Source: Hyalella azteca
Taxonomy: Eukaryota > Arthropoda > Malacostraca > Amphipoda > Hyalellidae
DNA length: 64,000 nucleotides
Assembly: GCF_000764305.2 (NCBI RefSeq)
Contig: NW_025940754.1
Coordinates: 248,001 to 312,000 of the forward strand
Direction of reading: 5' to 3'
Shown: positions 11,063 through 21,515 of the stretch, in pieces
How positions within the stretch are numbered: position 1 is the stretch's first letter
Layout of the letters: the number at the start of each line of letters is the position of its first letter
The notes under the pieces: model-generated
Told to the model about the DNA's origin: nothing
Databases searched by the model: none
The model's input: the letters and a program-made list of their open reading frames with translations, nothing else
Program-made: the position numbers and the translations under genes

Positions 11063-12226
11063 ATGCTACCGAAAATTTAATACATACATTTTAACAAATA
11101 GTTTCATAAAATTTCCCAAAAATGTTGCTGCACACATTTTTGTGAATTTTTTTTATATTACAAGAAATATTCATGGGATTATTCTGTAAAAGTTCAGGTA
11201 GATATCAATGGAAATATCTCAGCAAATATTAATGCAAATATTCCTAAAAATTCATGATAGTTAGAGTTCTCGTTTAGAAAATATAATGACAAAAACTCTG
11301 CATATACCTTTTGATAAGCGCTGCATATTTCAAATTTACAGAAATTTTAAATTTATTTATTCTGATGTACATAGGCGCTACTTTGATTCACGATGCTTGT
11401 TAAATTGAAAAAATTCTAGTTCATGTAGTCGATATTTCATTTTGAGGCCTCCTAATTTGTTGCAATTTATTGATAATTGTGTTTGTACACAATCAATCGA
11501 GTTGTATCAATAGATTATCGTATATTTCTACCGTCATTGATCGGTGAAGCATTTCGAGCAAAATTACTATCATCCAATAGGAATAACACAGATACGAGGC
11601 TAATATTCACCACAAAACTTTAACTAATTCACCTTGAAATTTAACTATGATTGTAATTTAAGAAAATGAAACTGTTTATATCAAATAAATAGAAACTTAG
11701 GCATAAGATTTAACCATAAATACCTACAATGTATGCATTTTTTATTTCACAAGTCGAAGTGATCAACATCGCAAACACTCGTACGTGCAACGTCTTATAC
11801 CGTACGTGAACGTCAGGGTAATAATCTTTCTTAATATCTAGTCGTCCAATTTCGGGCGTAAAGATTTTAAAAAATTATACGTTGAATCATGAATCATCGA
11901 CTCAAATCGTCAACATCGACTTTTGATGACCGAATCAATCGATATCGACTAATTTTACCGAGTCGTCAAAAAGAAAAAATATGGCCATTCAACTCCTATT
12001 ATCCTCTTAAAAAGACATGTAGAACCAAAAAACTGCATTTCAATTACTTAATAAAACAACTCTTGCTTCTGAATAAAGAAAAACTGTCGTTCAGCACAGC
12101 AACTCATCTTTTAGCAGCCTTCGCTCCCCTTCGTCTACTCGTCTTGACATATCTTTTATAATTCAAGAATAAGCGAGAGCGAAGTTTTATTGAGTTGCCT
12201 GACTAATGACATCTTGATCCTCACAA
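11063..12226. other. AT-rich stretch without recognisable gene
   Basis: Nothing recognisable. A run near 11882-11960 repeats ATCGAC/TCGACT-like words (CATCGACTC, ACATCGACT, ATATCGACT, CGAGTCG) but too irregularly to call an array. A 90-codon open frame at 11889-12161 has a low-complexity, lysine/leucine-rich C-terminus and no known motif. Confidence 0.45.
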
Positions 12227-12718
12227 TTGATGAGACTCCACGGTCTTTTATGGAACTGGCCATTTTTGATGGACGCGCTCAAGAGGGATCTGTTAGTCTG
12301 TCCCTGGCATATTAGCTATCAAGTCCAATACTTTATTCAAATGAGAGACGTGTCAGGTGCGAAAGGCTGTCGGTTATTCAAAGGCCATCAAAATCCGTCT
12401 ATAATTTTTCAGACTGATATGCCACACATAAAACGTCTATGGTGTTCAGAAAGGATCATTATAGCTACAGGAGCTGTAGCCTTCCAGAAAGCAGCGTTCG
12501 TCTCAGACGCAGGCGCACGATTCTTCCTCCTTCTTACGATTACATGTCCGGCTTCACTGAAGTTTCTGATAAGAACGTTCATTAATCAAGCAATGGAAAA
12601 AGCGATGTTCGCTATTTCAAGGAATACTCTTAAAAGAATAGTTCTGCATGTCGTAATTGAGAGACAGAGTTATAAATGGTTTCCTGCATATTCAACGATT
12701 ACTCATCGACTCAGATAA
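12227..12718 (+). CDS. Unrecognised open frame, 163 codons
   Basis: This is one of the longest frames in the window that is not carried by a tandem repeat. It starts with a double Met and ends with TAA. The predicted product has Trp-rich residues early (LLWNWPF at about 8-14), a hydrophobic stretch at about 98-115 (RFFLLLTITCPASLKFLI) and a basic C-terminus. I recognise no domain, signal peptide or repeat. The start context is poor, no splice sites are needed, and its composition is only mildly richer in G/C than the flanks. A chance frame or a decayed exon is at least as likely as a gene. Confidence 0.15.
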   Translation: MMRLHGLLWNWPFLMDALKRDLLVCPWHISYQVQYFIQMRDVSGAKGCRLFKGHQNPSIIFQTDMPHIKRLWCSERIIIATGAVAFQKAAFVSDAGARFFLLLTITCPASLKFLIRTFINQAMEKAMFAISRNTLKRIVLHVVIERQSYKWFPAYSTITHRLR

Positions 12719-14790
12719 CGCGAAATCAAAGTAAATAAAAATCTTTCCTTTAACCGCTTTTCATTTGAAAATATAGTAAATGTCTTCATTGTATGCAGTA
12801 TGTTCAAATTGAAACCTCAGGAATCTCAATAGCAAATAAATAAGTAAAAAATCATTTCCTAAGTCGTAAACACGGACATTCGAGTAACATACTCCAGCAA
12901 TTCAGAGTTGTATCCAGCATTGCAGTTCTGAGCATCAGAGTATCTTGTTTATTTCTCTTTGCATCGCTTGAAGGACCGGCAGGAATTCTCTTGAAGTGCG
13001 AGTCAAGCGCCCGACAGAGCCGTAAAACGATGCCCGATGTCCTCAGCAACAAAGCTGAGCCAACTTTGTGGTGAGTCCGAGAAACGACTTGAAGTTGCAG
13101 AAGAAGTTAGATATGTTATTCTGACGCTCCAGATTGTTATTAAGTTTCGAAATGTTCGAATAATCTTAAGCATTTATTATTACGACGGAATAGTTTATTT
13201 CATAAAAATTTGGCAATTGTGAGGCTGGTTAATTAGTCATCCCAGTACAAAAGAATGGGTAATAATTAGAAAATTTAAAGGGTTCGAGGGCGCACGTTTG
13301 AAAAAGTGAACGTGAAAAGTGAATGACAATGAAAAATTTTATTTTAATATAAGATTTAGATAACCAATACTATGGAGAAGCAAGCATTGAAACTGAACCA
13401 CGATGTTCGATGAATACGATTTTCGAAGAGTTTTTGTAATTCAAATAATATGATGAAAATTTAAATATATTAGTTCATATGAGGCTGGCCAACTCCCAAA
13501 ATAGTTCCTGCGACCAAGTCAACAAACTGTTAACAATCATTGGTAACAATAGTCTGAATTATTACGTCACAGCTCCCGCATCGTTACTGAATGTTAAATT
13601 AATGACAACTGGATTATGTTTCACTTTACTTTCGATGATAATAAGCATCCTATGCACATTTTACCATACAAATTTTATAGATGGTGTTTGTGCCAGAGAA
13701 GTGAACTAGAAGTATTTTATGGAAAATTTGTTTAATTGGTTTACGAAAACCAATTTAATTTTTTTTCTTGAATGTATTTTTGCGAATAGAGGACACGAGA
13801 ATTAAATGAATTATGCATTGAAGCCCCGCTAATTTGAGGATAACATGAATATGCTCAGCCATAATATATGGCAGCGTAATTATTCACAGGATACACCAGA
13901 CATACACACCTGGTCCAGGTGCTACAGGTGTAAAGATATATAGCGAAAATGCTTGGCAAAATAGCGTCGGTTTTGCCGAGCAAAGAGGTCATGAACATTG
14001 CGTATTCTGGACATCCCGAAGGTCATCAGGAGATGACCAACGTAAGAGCTGCATGGAACCGCTCTCATAACTCTGGATGACAGTTTTATGGCGCGTATAA
14101 CTCTGCATCAGAACAGGTGCATTTGCCCGATTGACTGAAGCAAACACTCTTCTGCTCTTCTTTTTACTGAGTTTTGTGTGGGGAAGACGAATAATAACTG
14201 CGGTCGGAAGGATTATAATGCAAACATGATGCAGCCACTTATTGTATGAAACGTCCGGGTTGAGTAGACAAATACGCGAAGATCTTTCGAGTCAGTGAAA
14301 GTCAAATGTGTTTTTGAAGTTAGGGGTGTGGTTAGGGTCAAATGTGTTTTATCCCTACCATTTGTGTGTTTCAGGGGATAAAAAGTTCTACTGCTGCTCC
14401 TTATTTATCTTACTTATAGGCGATGAAGTGGTAACATTTTCAAATTCGCATATTAACATCATCTTAATTACTAATAACTATTTAAACTCGTTAACCAGAA
14501 GTTCACATCAGCTGGAATATAAACCAGGCAGCTTTTAACCAAGACAAAGGTTAGTTGATTTGAAGCACGGAAAGTTATTAGAGGAAAAACAAGGATGCAT
14601 TTTAAATAACTAATGTCAGTTAAATGCTAAAAATGCAGCAAGCTACAGACAGATGCGGCTTAAATTATAGGTGTGTTATGGCCGACCAGCTTTTGACTTG
14701 TTATTGGCCACCTACAACCTGTCCCTTATGGCCTGGGGACGATCACCGGTGATCTCATGTCGGCGAGATGGCCAAGACATGGCATCTTTA
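12719..14790. other. AT-rich stretch without recognisable gene
   Basis: No gene, RNA or transposon end is recognisable. Short frames at 13037-13222, 13479-13709 and 14308-14538 have Ile/Asn/Leu-rich composition typical of AT-rich chance frames. The last 100 bases (about 14690-14790) become GC-richer toward the 20-bp array. Confidence 0.5.
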
Positions 14791-15360
14791 TGAGGGTAGT
14801 CGATGGCTTACGAGGGTATTCGATGGTTCACGATGGTAGCCGATGGCTTAAGATGGCAGTCGATGGCTTACGGGGGTAGCCGAGGGCTCACGAGAGTAGC
14901 CACGGGTTCACGAGGGTAGCCGATGGTTCACGAGGGTAGCCGAGGGTTCACGAGGGTAGCCGATGGTTCACGAGGGTAGCCGAGGGTTCACGAGGGTAGC
15001 CGATGGCTTACGGGGGTAGCCGAGGGTTCACGAGGGTAGCCGATGATTCACGAGGATAGCCGATGGTTCACGAGGGTAGCCTACAGCTTACGAGGGTAGC
15101 CGATGGCTTACGGGGGTAGCCGAGGGTTCACGAGGGTAGTCGATGGTTCACGAGGGTAGCCTATAGCTTACGAGGGTAGCCGATGGCTTACGGGGGTAGC
15201 CGAGGGTTCACGAGGATAGCCGATGATTCACGAGGATAGCCGATGGTTCACGAGGGCAGCCGATGGTCCACGAGGGTAGCCGATGGTTTACGAGGGTAGC
15301 CGATGGTTCACGAAGGTAGCCGATGGTTCACGAAGGTAGCCGATGGTTCACGAGGGTAGC
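14791..15360. repeat. 20-bp minisatellite, about 28 units
   Basis: The unit CGATGGTTCACGAGGGTAGC repeats with a strict 20-bp register for 570 bp. Common variants are GATGG or GAGGG at the start and TTCA or CTTA in the middle (TTCACGAGG versus CTTACGGGG). Variants come in blocks of three to six units, for example CTTACGGGGG followed by GAGGGTTCACG at about 14860, 15000, 15100 and 15180, which points to expansion of higher-order blocks. The 20-bp period is not a multiple of three and no gene is implied. The array is GC-rich against AT-rich flanks. Confidence 0.97.
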
Positions 15361-15967
15361 TCGTGAGATGAATAAGGGTGCCTTTCCTAAGCAAATTGTG
15401 GAGACGTCCTCTCATCGAATGTTAAGGAGAATTATGAATATTGGGGACGTATATCCTAAATAAATCGATAAAGGGCATTCTATCACATTTGTGTTATTAA
15501 AAATAATGTCTTGCATTCAGAGATGAAATAGAAAGCCCATGTATCTTATAAGAGCTGGATTAAAGTTCCTGTTGAGTAAAAAATCCGTCTAAATCATTGT
15601 AAGCAGTTGAGCTGCCACTACAATCAGCATGCATGGCCAATGATGACATAAATCATTGAGACAATTTTATCGAACTGCCATTAATTTCACACTAAATAAA
15701 TTATGGATTTTATGGAAATTGTAATAAATAGCGCGCCGTATATTATTTTCTACTGATAATTTGAGCCGCGCTGACCAAATGGATGGTCATTAAGTTATTA
15801 TTTCGACAGCGTTCGATGAGCTAACCTTGCCTTTCTCAATTTATATTAATAGCCAATATTATTATGTGTATTGATATTTTTCCATTTGCATTGTCGAAGC
15901 TATTTTTATGTTATCGAGTCTCAGCGATAAAGAATATTCTTTTGTATTTTTTTTAGATACCAATTAC
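15361..15967. other. AT-rich spacer between two minisatellites
   Basis: About 600 bp of AT-rich sequence with no supported feature, lying between the 20-bp and the 22-bp arrays. A run of T residues (about 15946-15954) precedes the next array. Confidence 0.5.
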
Positions 15968-16099
15968 ACAACTCGGCGGAATTACTAACACGACTCGGCG
16001 GTGCCACTAACACGACTCGGCGGTGCCACTAACACGACTCAGCGGTGCCACTAACACGACTCGGCGGTGCCACTAACACGACTCGGCGGCGCCACTAAT
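15968..16099. repeat. 22-bp minisatellite, 6 units
   Basis: Six units of exactly 22 bp start at 15968, 15990, 16012, 16034, 16056 and 16078. The core is ACGACTCGGCGGTGCCACTA. The first and last units are the most diverged, as expected at array edges. The CGACTCG word is shared with the 24-bp array near 60.1 kb, though the units otherwise differ. Confidence 0.95.
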
Positions 16100-16510
16100 G
16101 CCTGCGAGTAATGCCTTCCTACCTCTTGCCTCATGTCGTCACTGAATTTTCACGTCGTTCGTTCCCTGGCATCTGCCACAAATTCATGCCATAAAATTCT
16201 CTGGCAGCGACAGGTTGTTGTTATTTTCAAGCAACTATCGAAGCAACAATCTGCGACTAATAGATTTTCGCAGTCGCGACTCACTTTTCTTCTTTATGGT
16301 CAATAAAGTCGAGTCAAAACAGCCCGTTAAGGGCAACACTCTGTTCTCAGGCGTTCATTTTCCCCGAAGACTAAATATTATAGGAAGCAACAGAAAGGCC
16401 ATTGGTCTTCATTAAAGGCGCCCCCCTAAAGCTTTACAACGAGCGCCTGATAAAGCTTTAAACAAGGCGTCGACGTCGGCGTATACCGAAGGAAGTTGGC
16501 AACCTTACTA

Positions 16511-16592
16511 GCTAGGATTCTTGCGATTTGAGGAGGAAATTCTAGATCGAAAGTCTCGCTAAGATTCTTGCGATTGGAGGAGGAAATTCTAA
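16511..16592. repeat. Direct duplication, 48-bp period
   Basis: The segment GATTCTTGCGATTTGAGGAG at about 16515 recurs at 16563 with one indel, together with the following GAAATTCTA. The two copies abut, giving a 48-bp period. It lies 160 bp upstream of the MITE. Confidence 0.8.
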
Positions 16593-16749
16593 TTCTTAAC
16601 TTATTTAGTTTGGAATCATTTGGTGTGATGGATATTTTTAGATAAAAAATATGTACACACACAAAAAATTCTTCCGAAAACAATACAGTTATTAAGATTT
16701 CTTTATAAAGAACGTCAATTAGGAATAAATCTGGTCTTAAATTCATTGC

Positions 16750-17237
16750 AGTAGTATAGATAATAGGTGTACCGTCACACTTTGCATAAACAGCTTAAAT
16801 CATAGGATTCCGCAGAAGTATTTTTCAGGCAATCGCTCTAGGTTATTTTCGGTTAAAGAGTGTAGTAAAATCGGGGTAAACTCATGATTTCGGGAGTAAT
16901 TGGTTAATTTTGTTGGATAAATGATCGGTATCCTGTTTATGCAGGTTCGGGGGTAATTGTTCGTAATAATATTGAAGGTAATTAGTTAATTTTGTTGGGT
17001 AAGATTTGGGGTAAATGGTTGGGGGTAAATGATATTATCGGAAACCTATGATTTAAGCTGTTTATGCAAAGTGTTACGATGGGTAATATTCGAAATAAGA
17101 TTGTGAGTAAATGAATAGGTTTTATTCAGGGGTAATTGGTTAATTTTGTTAGACAAGATTCGGGGTAAATGGTTGTGGTGACCTATGATTTAAGCTGTTT
17201 ATGCAAAGTGTGACGGTACACCTATTATCTATACTAC
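16750..17237. mobile_element. MITE with 57-bp inverted ends and TCATTGC target duplication
   Basis: The left end 16751-16806 and the right end 17182-17237 are perfect reverse complements over 56 bp; one further outer pair (16750 and 17238) also matches. The ends read AGTAGTATAGATAATAGGTG inward. TCATTGC flanks both ends (16743-16749 and 17238-17244), a likely target duplication of 6-8 bp, which would fit the hAT superfamily best, although the terminal bases are not the usual hAT CAG. The interior codes for nothing. It consists of three diverged tandem units containing GTAATTGGTTAATTTTGTT, two of them followed by a copy of the inner part of the right end (17045-17078 and 17182 on). The near-perfect ends imply recent insertion. 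Confidence 0.88.
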
Positions 17238-17244
17238 TCATTGC

Positions 17245-20104
17245 GTCAATGGAGGTAACAATACAACTCACTCTTCACAAAAGAGCAACCATAAACAAGA
17301 ATTTTAAAGAGCGAGGAATGTAATTTAATGAAGAATATAGAAGACATAGATGGTCTGAGAGCTCGACATAGGAACAATTATATATTTACAATCATCTTCT
17401 AATTAGTAACTCACGTTTTTAATAATGAGCATAATATAATATTTGTTTCATATGGTGAGTTATGAGGGAAAAATTGCCTCATAACGCACTCGATTTTCCC
17501 CTTGACATTTTCTTGTTCATTTTCGTGCTCTTGTTCATAAAAAGAAAACTAATTTGTTGACACCAGCTCGATCCTGACAAGCTGCAACGCGATGAGACTG
17601 ACTGAATTTATTGCCAATAAACATGCATTAAACTTGCAGCGACTAAGGCAATGCTATATGTTAGGTTTTTTACAGATGTAATCAGATTAAAATTTATAAT
17701 ATTTTCGTCCACTTGATGCTTTAGGAAACACATTTTGGTTAAAAAGTAAATTTATTATTTGATTAGAACTTCCATCAGATGGGTAATAGATTGCCTTTTT
17801 ATATCACATTTAAAATGAAGTCAAACTCATAGACTGATAACTTTATTTATTATTGCATATGATTTTTATATAATCAATATAGCATGCGCACTGTATAGCG
17901 TAGCAATAAATAGTTAAAAGCAAAAAATTCATGTATTTATCTTTAAATTAAGACATCACGACTTCAATTACCGCCAACCCTCCAATACACTCGAGGGTAA
18001 GGCTAGTAGCCTCTAAAAAGGCGGCATGTCCTAACCCAATCTATTGAGCAATCAAGCCTGTCGATCCTCATTAACCGCCGCCCCACTATTCAATAATGAG
18101 CGAGCCAACATCTTATTTTTCTTTGTTATTTACAGGCTACCACAACACGGGACAGGGACCAGCAACAGAGACTGTTGATTAGACCATGATTTAAGTAATT
18201 GATGCCTTACTATTCAAGAAAAAAATCATTAAATCGTTCTGAAAATGTAATAGAAAATGATGCCGTTTTTAATCAAACAAACAAGCCTGCCCTGTGTTGA
18301 TGTCTTTTAATTATGTATGCAGTGGCGTTAAATTCGCTGGTGCAAATACTATAGTTGAGCCAAATCAAAATATAAACGAGCATTCCAGATAAGCCTGGCA
18401 TCATTTGTAATTTCATATTAACATGCATCAGTTTAAAGCTCCCTCTAATAAAAACAAAAAAAAAAATTCCTGCCCGAGGAAGCCATGCATCAGAGCTTAA
18501 AGAAATGCGGTCCTGCGGATCAGGAGATCTCCTTTGCAGCACTCCTGCTAAGCCTCCTGTGCCAGCGCGCTCAAAATATCTCAAAAATACTGCCAACGGA
18601 CATGCCGCTTACCAAATTTTAAAGAAAATCTCCCTAGAGATTATCTTATGCTTTATACGCAAAAAAAATTTTGCGTACGGCGAGAATTTTGTAGGGGAAT
18701 ATGCTACAGGGCGGCCGAAAGCACTGCTATTAGCTGAGAAAGGTCCCTAAATGGAGCAAAATATTATCTTAAATTCGATTAGAGATTTAAAGTATTTCAA
18801 GGCCTACCGCTCTAGCTGAGCAAGCGGAGAAAAGGTCAGGTCTAACAGAATACGGCAGAGATGCTCACGGTCAATAGTTCATTTTGAAGGGAAGAAAACG
18901 ACTTTTCTCACTTCGTGTATTTCAATATTTCAGCAATTGTTTAAATTCCATGGTTTCTTTGAAGAATTTCATGTCCTTGTATAATTTAAAATCAATGGTA
19001 CAGACATAATTCACTGAATATTTAAATCCATTTTAAATTTCAATGATATACTTACTGTGAACATGTGTGCAACTAATTCTTTTCTTAACAATTCTAGTCT
19101 CTCAATTAATGTCTCTATATCATAAAATTAATCACATTAATATTACAATCCTGCTCAAAGTCATGCTTCTTATTACAAGCATAAAGTTTAAAACAAGGCT
19201 CATACAAATTTTTTCCTAACTCTACGGACATCTTCTCTCATATTCTTGAGGCACAGAACACGATGCCGAAATACCGTCATCTAGAGCGAGCTGCCGTTAA
19301 AATTAAAGCCGATTTAAACGAGTGTAGTTCACAAGGCGCGAGCCTGAACAAATTGCCAAGATTTGCCTCAAGCCTCCATACAAAATTCTTGAAGTTTACA
19401 AACAAAAATTAGGATGCACTAAGGACGCAGCTTGTCAAGATCTATGATATAAATTATCCAGCGAAACTTTTGAACATCTTCTCAAGTTCGTGCAAAGAAT
19501 TAAATGAGTTTAATTGCCGCCGACTACGCTGTCTGCCGAATAAAATTCCGCTCAAAATTCTTTGAATGATGGAAGCGTCAAGTTAGGGTACGAGTGAGAT
19601 TACGGCAGGTTCTGCTGACATATTATTTCGTTTCCCGTCATAGTTTCCCTAGTTAGGAATTATTATTCCATTTTTTGCAGGTGCGATATAAAATTAATTT
19701 TTGATCCTGAGTCTCATCTAGAGCTTTGAAACAAGATCCATTCTACGGAGAGAAATTTAGATTGTATTACATCCAGAAAATTGTCCAAATTGGGAATAAG
19801 TGCTTTAATGCATTTAAATAAGATCGTAAATGAAAAATTTAATAATTATTTACCGTTTCATAAGATTTTAAGATCAGTTATTTTTGCAAAAAATTGTGAT
19901 ACATTTTCTGTTTGATATATTTAAAGCCATAATCGATTTTTGCTTGCCTTTTCAATCAAAGAAATTCACTTTTTAATTAATAATAGAATGCGAAAGCTCA
20001 GTTTGGTACAGTAAAGTAATTCAGCTCACTTCCATTTCTACAAACGATTTTTGCTTCATCGCAAACACTTCTTGGTTGATTAATTTTTTATTGCTGTTTT
20101 TCTC
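17245..20104. other. AT-rich stretch without recognisable gene
   Basis: No gene is recognisable. A 12-bp-scale palindrome TACGCAAAAAAAATTTTGCGTA-like structure sits at about 18657-18678. Two overlapping frames on opposite strands near 18273-18750 share a slightly GC-richer patch (18480-18600) but show no motif. At 19255-19400 is another GC-richer patch without a trusted frame. Confidence 0.5.
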
Positions 20105-20269
20105 ATGAATTTCTTATACCTACAGCGGCGACAAATGGAAAGCATGAAGCCTTTTATCGACCATGACCTCGCTGTGAATGCCCTGCGCGGTACGGCATTT
20201 GTCTCAACGCTCCTTCAGATCAACGATGCAGAGAGCCGTCGCGTGGCAACTCAAGCGCCTTTAGACTAA
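20105..20269 (+). CDS. Candidate exon or small protein, 54 codons
   Basis: An open frame runs from ATG at 20105 to TAA at 20267-20269. It may equally be a terminal exon: a pyrimidine-rich tract (about 20080-20120) leads to TACAG at 20121-20125, and the frame continues from 20126 with codons CGG CGA CAA ATG. By hand count, 26 of 47 third positions after 20126 are G or C, well above the AT-rich flanks. The product is charged and soluble, with a central LAVNALRGTAFVSTLLQI segment and DAESRRVATQAPLD at the end; I recognise no family. No matching upstream exon was found. The composition contrast with the flanks is the main argument. Confidence 0.3.
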   Translation: MNFLYLQRRQMESMKPFIDHDLAVNALRGTAFVSTLLQINDAESRRVATQAPLD

Positions 20270-21189
20270 GTTTTTTCTGCTGCAAATTTCACCGCGGCAA
20301 CTTATTGAAATAGTTTGGGGATATTTTTTGTCCTGTGACTCGAGGATTGTGTCGTGGTGTTCTTCCACAGCCGGTGCTATGGGGGATCGCCAAGTTCATT
20401 AATAAAGAAAAATAAGTTGAAAAATTCTTCACAGAAAATAACAATGAATTCAAGCATTAGGCCGCCTGAGTTTTCACATTGAGAAATTCGAAAAGAAAAT
20501 ATCTCACAGGTTACTTTATTCATCTTAGGTATTCTGACGCCAACGAAATATTTACTGTGCAGTTCTTAAATCTCGTTAGTTCAGTAATGACTTGGTAGCA
20601 TACGTAAAATGTATTCATTAAAACTCGCATTTATGTTAAATAGTTTCTGCAAATACTACGTGGATACTAAGTAGCTTGAAAAATCTGGATGGATCGATCT
20701 TGATTTAAAAATCTGGACTGACTACTGGACGGGTCACTATGGATCTGAAAAAATACAAGATTGGCTACAGTGGATTGATAGATCAACTAAATTTGCAATT
20801 TACATACAGAATTAAAAAACCATTAGCTAATTAGGTTATAACATTAGAAAATTTGACGTAAAATACCATTAAATGAAAAATTTAATGATGCACTCGTTCA
20901 CGTTTCACAAAGAATGCGGGTTTTTCCCAAAATGAACACATTCTTCCCTGTTAACTTAGTTTTTTATAGGAAATCTATAATCTCATGAGCCGAAATAATT
21001 TCCATCGAAACGGGTATGTTTCATGACTACCACAGCTTCTTGTTGAGGTAAACATACGCCTCGGAAGCGATCACAAATTTCCGCAGTTGCGGACTTTTCT
21101 CTTGGACGTCAATAGATTTCTATCGCGGGCCTATTTTCACATGATACGAACATTTTCACTGAATGAACATTATCGTGCGATTACTTACA
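20270..21189. other. AT-rich stretch without recognisable gene
   Basis: Nothing recognisable. A short passage near 20680-20770 repeats AATCTGGATGGAT / AATCTGGACTGAC / ACTATGGATCTG-like words, possibly a very decayed short repeat. Confidence 0.45.
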
Positions 21190-21515
21190 TCCCTAACAAA
21201 ATTCGGGGTATGCTTCAGCCTCTGCCCCAGAGTTGCTATGTTCGCGTTAGAGTTATTCTGGGTCAGTTGGCCAAATGATCGCAATCAGCGACTAGTCAGA
21301 ACCTCCTGGCCGACTTTATGGTCTCCTGAGAGTAGGGCAAGAGTTGGCAGAATCCCCTCAGTCCCCTCACCAGGCTCTGGTAGCTGTCTGATTCGGAGAC
21401 CGGAATGTAGACCAAAAAGCGGACATAGAGAAAATGATTTACGTTCGGTCCGAGTCCTAGGCGGTTCCTAATTCAGGGTCGCCACCAACTAAAAATTTTG
21501 ATATGGATGGGTACG
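21190..21515 (-). other. GC-richer segment with possible LTR end and primer-binding site
   Basis: This segment is noticeably GC-richer than its surroundings. Read on the minus strand, CATCCATATCAAAATTTTTA (about 21508-21489) leads into GTTGGTGGCGACCCTGAATT (about 21488-21469). A TGGCGACC word just after an LTR end is what Ty3/gypsy-type elements often show as the start of a primer-binding site. Similar CATCCCTATCAAAA sequences occur at 34638 and at the hairpin near 42003. No gag, protease, reverse transcriptase or second LTR is seen, so at best this is the 5' edge of a lost element. The identification is an inference from a short motif. Confidence 0.25.

Noticed and set aside
10247..11080. 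Four overlapping open frames of 109-220 codons as possible repeat proteins
   Set aside because: All lie on the 21-bp array, occur on both strands at once and are explained by a stop-free unit of length 3 x 7.
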